64,000 nucleotides of DNA from contig NC_081183.1 in assembly GCF_029867415.1 (NCBI RefSeq), positions 18,534,404-18,598,403 on the forward strand, given 5' to 3'. Positions 58,223 to 64,000 of the stretch are shown piece by piece (within the stretch, counting starts at the first letter, position 1; every line of letters starts with the position of its first letter). The notes below the pieces were generated by a model. That model made no database searches, was not told the origin of the DNA, and was given only the letters and a program-made list of their open reading frames with translations. A program made the translations under genes and the position numbers. This DNA is from Vicia villosa (lineage: Eukaryota > Streptophyta > Magnoliopsida > Fabales > Fabaceae).

Positions 58223-60000
58223 AAAAATGGCAAAATTGGAAATCGAATTCTGCAAATGAGAGGTTCCAGGTGTTGTTTCTTGATCTGGACAGCATCAATG
58301 GACCTTATAGAACATGTTTGAATGCTTGGAACAGTCTGAATTCACCTGAGCAAGGCCATGGAACCTGATCTGCAGTTGCTTCAAGTATGAATCGAGTTTG
58401 ATGATTATGAGGTTACAGATCATATGTGAGTGTTTGGATAGTTCATATGTGATATATATGAGGTGTTGGAAGTGTTAGTTTGGACAGAATTGAGTTTGTG
58501 TGGATTTTGGCATGATGAGGCTCATTTTATGCATATTTGGGAAGTGAAGATTGATTCTGAGATTTTGATGTTTTTGGGGTGTGTGAATGGATCAAACACA
58601 TTACATTTGATGTTTATGAGATGTTATAACCCTCACTTTGCTTAGAAATTGCAAGAGATGGAAATTGCAATCCTCCCTCTTTGAAACTCATGAAACTTGC
58701 AACTTAAGAAAGAAGAGAGAAAACCTATGATTATGAGGTTTTGGTGTGATTTTGGAAGTGATTTTAACCTCTATTTATAGGCCAAGGATTCTGAACTCAA
58801 AGCCTTTGCAAGTTGATCCAAGAATGATGATTTGGCTTAAGAGATAAAATGGAATCTTTCACATTAAATGCAAATGGTTAAAAGTGACTAAACCATGGTT
58901 AAATCTCAAGCTTCTTATCCTCTTCCATTCTGATCTTCAAATCAGAAAATATCTATCAATTATTGCATTGGTGCATCATTACTTGCATTATAGGTCATAT
59001 AGTATTGAAACTTAGTGAAAATGGTTTGAAATTTCAAGTGAAAATGATCACTAAATGCATAATTCAAAGCCATAGCTATGCTCCATATTTTTTCATGCTC
59101 TTGGACATTTTGGAAAGCTCATGTTACACACTTAAAAACCTTAGTTGAAAGTTTCTTCAAGACCTTTAAGGAAATGGGTGAAAAAGATCCATGAACTTTG
59201 AAGAAAATGAGATTTTAAGTGAAATTTTCAAAAGATGCCAACTTTGAAGCTCCATATCTCTTAAATGGTTGATCTTTTGGAAAATCATTTTATGTGACAA
59301 AGTTGTTTATTGCATCAAAATCTACAACTTTCATGTTGGAAATTTTTTTCAGTTTGTAGGTGAAATTTTGAGTTATTCCCTTCCAAAGTTTGGAAAAAAC
59401 CATTGAAAAACACTTAGAAATTTTCCTAAGTATAAAAGTCAAACTTTGACTTTTTTGATTCTTGATTGATTTTCTTGATTTTTCTTGATCAAATGACTTC
59501 ATATATCATATATTGATGATTCAAAACTTCAAAAGTCATGGTTGACCAAAATTCCCCAAAAGTCAATGGTGATCTTGTATAGTTGACTTTTTCAGACGAA
59601 TCGCGTTTCTGGAGATTTCAAATGAATCAAGCTATCCTCATCAAATGAGTGGTATGAATGGATCACATTGAGGCATTAGAGGATATTGAGCCATGGTTTG
59701 AGTTGTGGCACCATGTCCTGATTAAAAAGTCAGTTGTTTAGATGAATTAGGTCAAAAACCCTAATTGTTGACCTGATGAAATTGATGACTATGGATCTTG
59801 AATTGAGATGCAATTTCCATTGGATGTTGTCATAGGGATTATTTGAAGATGATTGAAACCTTTGATTGACTTCCTGGGGATTTTTAGGGTTTCCCAAATG
59901 TGATCCCTGATTTCAGTCCCTGATAGTTTAAAACCCTATTCTGATGAATTGAAATTTCACTGTTGATCAATCCTTGTGTAGGAGATGTCTCGAGCCAATG

Positions 60001-61455
60001 TGAAATTCTGGTAAGACAGAACCCGGATGTCATATACGATGTCGTGACATCTGGTCTGTCATCAGTTTAGCTGAGGCAATACATACAGATCCCTCAATTA
60101 TTTATTACTTCTAACATCCAGAAGTCTGGAAGTGTTGGAATCACAGAGATTCTGTGTTAGCACAGTCATTAAATCACACACTGATGTCAGGCACGATGTT
60201 ATGACATCCAAACTGAACTTACAAATAAACAATGCAGAAACATAAACAACACAACAGAATTGTTCACCCAGTTCGGTTCAATCAACCTACTCTGGGGGCA
60301 TACCAAGCCAGGGATGAAGTCCACTATTAGCAGTATCAATTCAGAGCTAAACTCCCAGTTTACAACTCCTCACTTAATCACTACCCAATGACCCCTCTAC
60401 CTAGGTTCTCCCTAGATATGGAATATCTCCATTCCACTCCCAATCATACCAATGATGTCTAGCAGTCAACACCTCAGCCACTGCATCGACGGCTTAATTA
60501 CCAACATTCAAAAACACACAAATAAACATATCTTAGAGTTGCTTCAAAGCTTCCTCCAAGCACACAACTCCACTCATTGCTTTACAACTTCTGAGTGAAT
60601 AAAACAAACCTCTTACCTACAGACTTCGAGGCACAAATCAGTGACCTTCCCACAAACCGGGAGGTTCACCTACACGGCTAACCCTAATAGTTACATCTTT
60701 CTAAACGCCGGCTAGCTCCCTAAACTAGGTTACAAAGTTTCCTATTTATAACCTATTCCCAACTGGACTTGGGCTTACAATCACAACATTATTTGCTGTT
60801 ACAAATCACAGAAAACTTTCTGCTAAAAACAAGGTCTTCAATCATAAGTTTCCTAATTTATCTTCATAATTGGAAACTGCATAATTCTCCAATATTCTAA
60901 TCTTGATTCTCTTGACCTTTAAACCTGCCACATAGGATTGCATAATATTCCAAAGAATATTCTGCATCTTTTAAAACCAAAACTGAATCTTTATATTCCA
61001 GCTCAGCAGGCGCGTGACAGCTAAATATAACAGTAACTGCTGTCAAATACTGATGTCACAGAGCATGTCGTGACATTCCATGTTCTGCATAAATTACAGC
61101 AAACAGTATTCTTCACTTCAATTCTCAGCTTCTCACATATCAGGGTGCCAAAAAGACAGCCCATGATTTGTTCTATTACTGATGTACAATCAGCACAATC
61201 TTTAGTTTCCGAAAATAAAGACTGAGATAAATAAGGAAACATCATAGAAATAGAATAGAAAATGTAGCAGCTACTGCTGTCAACCACTGATGTCATGACG
61301 TCGAGCATGACATCCAACTCACAGCATGTATTAGCTTACACAACCAGAACCTGCATAACCTTTAACACTACACACCACATGTCATGACCTTAGTCAAGAC
61401 AACAGAATACACATGAATGTTTTACCACAAAATGCAGCCAATCAAAACATCTACA
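60001..61455 (-). mobile_element. Copia-like 3' LTR, 1,455 bp
   Basis: The minus strand runs from TGTAGATGTTTTG at 61455 to ...CCAGAATTTCA at 60001, with canonical TG/CA ends and an adjacent polypurine tract. Its inner part is homologous to 1693-2958. Confidence 0.82.
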
Positions 61456-61471
61456 ATCTCCCCCTTTGGCA
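61456..61471 (-). other. Polypurine tract of the right copia-like element
   Basis: Minus-strand GCCAAAGGGGGAGATT borders the LTR start. Further GGGGGAG-type tracts occur near 61650 and 61700. Confidence 0.8.
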
Positions 61472-64000
61472 AATTTTTGGCTAAAACATTCTGTCACCAC
61501 AGCAGCACAAAAACAACTAGCAAACTACCAGTTATGCAGAATTGCTAAAGCACATCAAAACATCAGACCTGCTGAATAAGTTCTTCAAGCTACACTATCA
61601 CATAACATGAACAAAAACAACTTGTTCAATATGATTTGGGGTGACAATCTCTTCTCCCCCTGTTTGGCCATAAATGTTGCCAAAGCAACGTACAGCTCCC
61701 CCTTAAAAGTTACTATGCATGACATGACCACGACACGCACAAAAAAAAACACCATCTGATAATCTTTAGATACCACTTCGCCACCAGCTTGATTAGAATA
61801 CAATAAGTCACCCTCAATGGGAGATCTATATTACAAGATGCACTCTTTCATAGATAGCTCATAACTTCTACCACAAGCTTCAAGAGGTGAATAGAAAACA
61901 CCTCCTTTTTGTCTTCAACTTATTACTCTTCTGCCCAAAAGTAATTTGTCTAAGACTATCCTCAAGAATAATCAGCTGCCATATGTTGATTATCTTGATC
62001 CTTCGAACCCACTTCTGAGATGAACCAAATGTCAACACATTGTGTTTTAACATCTAGCTGTTGAATTCAGCTCCTTCTTCTGCCACTTGAAAGAACTTCC
62101 TCCCTTTACAGAACCAGAGTTCAATGCTCTCATAGACCTGATTGTGAAACCAAGTTTGAGTACGCAACCTCCATCCTGCAGTTATGCAGTTATGTCATCC
62201 AAGCTCACACTTTTATGAATCCCTGCTTTTTTTCCAACAACATCAGACACTCTGATGCATGAGTCATCAGAAGGACTAGTTAGAGACTAATCCTCTAGCT
62301 GTACCAAGGATGCCACTTCCTTGAGCAAAGCTATTTCCATGATGTCAAGAATACTGCCACTTGTTCTTGACTTCACAGTGTGCATTAGCCAATGCACTTT
62401 CTTACCTAGATCAGAAATAAACTGATCCAAGTAACCACCATCAAGATTATGATGTCTTCTTCTTCTTGTGCACTCCAAAGCTGAACATGTTTCTTGCCAG
62501 GAAACCTTTTTCAGTGATCACATGCTTCTGCTGCCACCAAAGAGATAGATCTTAAAACAATTGCACTATCCTTCCTGTACATGGTCTTGAAGAAGAGATG
62601 TTCCAACATCTTTAAGAACATCAGTTATCTTGAACTTCCAAGGATAATCAATTAAATACTTGTACTTTGCACAAATATCAATTGATCTTAAATCCTTTCC
62701 CAGTTAGATTCACCCTTAGGAGAGAGAGAGATGAACCTTTCCTTACAAATGTGTCACACAACAACCAGAACCCATGTGACACCGTTCAATAGCCAATTAA
62801 ACACAAGGCTGAATCAGACGTGGGGAGGTTACCCAAATCTCCCCCTCAAACAAGCAATCATGGAAACTCCACACAGCTTATCCATGCATTGTACATAAAA
62901 GTCTCATTATACAACATCCCTACTAGAGGCAACTAACTCCATGAGTTATACCTATACATACTTCATACACCAGTTGAGGATACTATACTTACATAAACCA
63001 TGGTTAACAGAGATACCATGCAGCGGAAAACAACTAAAATTTATCCTCAATAAACCTCAGGCCTAAAACAATAACCTTTGCATCAGTCAGCTACACATCA
63101 TTCATGATTAAGGGATAATATATGCCATATCTCAACAAGGTTTCTGGAACAGATTCACTTATGACATAACTCCTGAAAATACCTCAGATTCCACACAGTA
63201 ATCTGACTCCCTTGAATCATCACACAATATTCAAAACCATATTTCACTATGCACGATACACAGTATTCAGTTTTCAACACTAACTGTTCTATGGTTAAGA
63301 AAACAATTCACACATCTGGTTCCTTTGATCAAAAGGACATACCAGATACAAGCTCATCTTTGGATTTTCATAGAGGTCTTGAAAAGAAAACCTGAATGAA
63401 TCCTTTCACTTACACTGAGCTCTTCTTCCAACTCCCATAAGCTTATGCCTGAAATAAACTAACATTTGGGATGGAAGGTTCAATTGATTGTATTCTGACC
63501 AATCAACACAAAAAGCAGATGTCTCCTCTTCCAGATCAGGAGTAGGTTCCAAACAAATGTACTCACACTACATAAGTTCAGCACCAGAACATCTGTTCTT
63601 CAACTGGTAGCTGCAAACCAGTATGCCATCAGTTCCTTCTTCTTGGAACACACAATTCTTGACAATCTTGAAGATCATCAAACAACTTTGCAGATGAATA
63701 TGAGGAACACTGATCATTTGAACCTCTTCAACCTCAATAACCATGAATTTATGAGTGGACTTGAGAAAAGATCTCAAGTATCTTTGACACTTGTACTAAA
63801 GTTGAGAACAATCTGCTACAAATTCTGTTGAAAACCATATAACCCTAGAGATCTTCTTTCAAAGATAGGATTATGCATCAGATGCTATGCAGCAGAAAAT
63901 AGCCATATATCAACAGAGATTACACAATGCTTACTCCCAGAACCAGTTGTAAGCATGACATCCAAGAATTGCAGCTGAACAATCCAACAATATGCTTGCT
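61472..64000 (-). other. Interior of the right copia-like element, no coding sequence seen
   Basis: No recognised frame longer than about 100 codons. Bases 61890-62150 are a diverged copy of the block that lies next to the primer site at 1500-1680 in the left element, and 63220-63900 matches 205-860. The interior therefore appears to contain at least two repeated modules. Confidence 0.6.

Larger units (their letters stand above)
55407..60000 (-). mobile_element. Ogre LTR (solo LTR or 3' LTR) inserted in the SIRE element
   Basis: The left edge is a clean LTR end (plus-strand TGTCGCGGGG) abutting SIRE RNase H sequence, with no primer site. The body is homologous to 44750-47390 in its left half and to 28900-31050 in its right half. 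The right end stops about 150 bp short of the expected LTR start because a copia element is inserted at 60001. Full length would be about 4.7 kb. Whether Ogre interior follows cannot be seen. Confidence 0.8.
60001..64000 (-). mobile_element. Copia-like element (3' LTR and interior), probably non-autonomous
   Basis: Same family as 1-2958, and continuing past the right window edge. A complete LTR is followed on the right by a polypurine tract and at least 2.5 kb of interior without gag or pol. It is inserted in the Ogre LTR after CCAATG. Confidence 0.75.

Overview
This is nuclear DNA from a plant, most likely a legume of the pea/vetch/lentil tribe (Fabeae). The reasons are an AT-rich sequence dominated by nested LTR retrotransposons, especially giant Ogre (Ty3/gypsy, Tat lineage) elements that prime from tRNA-Arg, plus a SIRE/Maximus-type Ty1/copia element, an Athila remnant and a Helitron. 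Species is inferred from repeat content only. No rRNA, no convincing functional tRNA gene and no CRISPR array was seen.

The only host genes lie in a head-to-tail array (14789-28675) of a 4,089-bp unit: three complete units and a fourth cut by a 100-N assembly gap (28676-28775). Each complete unit carries one three-exon gene for an apparently active 361-residue Fe(II)/2-oxoglutarate-dependent dioxygenase. It resembles feruloyl-CoA 6'-hydroxylase / scopoletin 8-hydroxylase, the enzymes of coumarin synthesis. Each unit also holds a palindromic double W-box, an approximately 44-bp minisatellite, a TATA box, and downstream a scrap of a copia retrotransposon (LTR end, primer site, gag start). The three complete proteins are identical and the units differ at only a handful of bases, so the amplification is very recent or kept uniform by conversion.

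Left of the array: the interior and LTR of a non-autonomous copia-like element on the minus strand (1-2958), abutting a truncated Ogre (2959-14788) that keeps a short leader, its tRNA-Arg primer site and a roughly 6-kb LTR. That LTR is split by a non-autonomous Helitron (about 7209-12368), which contains two MITE-like elements and long simple repeats.

Right of the gap: a large, largely coding-intact Ogre on the minus strand (28776 to about 47390). It has a partial 3' LTR, a 3' untranslated region with 77-bp tandem repeats, an intact pol ORF (RT, two RNase H domains, integrase), a probable intron, gag-protease, the Ogre-specific ORF1, leader, primer site and a truncated 5' LTR. It abuts a decayed Athila pol (47392-49487), which is interrupted by the 3' half of a SIRE/Maximus copia (49488-55406: LTR, repeated polypurine tracts, envelope-like ORF with five premature stops, RNase H). 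That element is in turn interrupted by another Ogre LTR (55407-60000), itself interrupted by a copia-like element (60001 to the window end) of the same family as the one at the left edge. Nesting order, oldest first: Athila, SIRE, Ogre LTR, copia.
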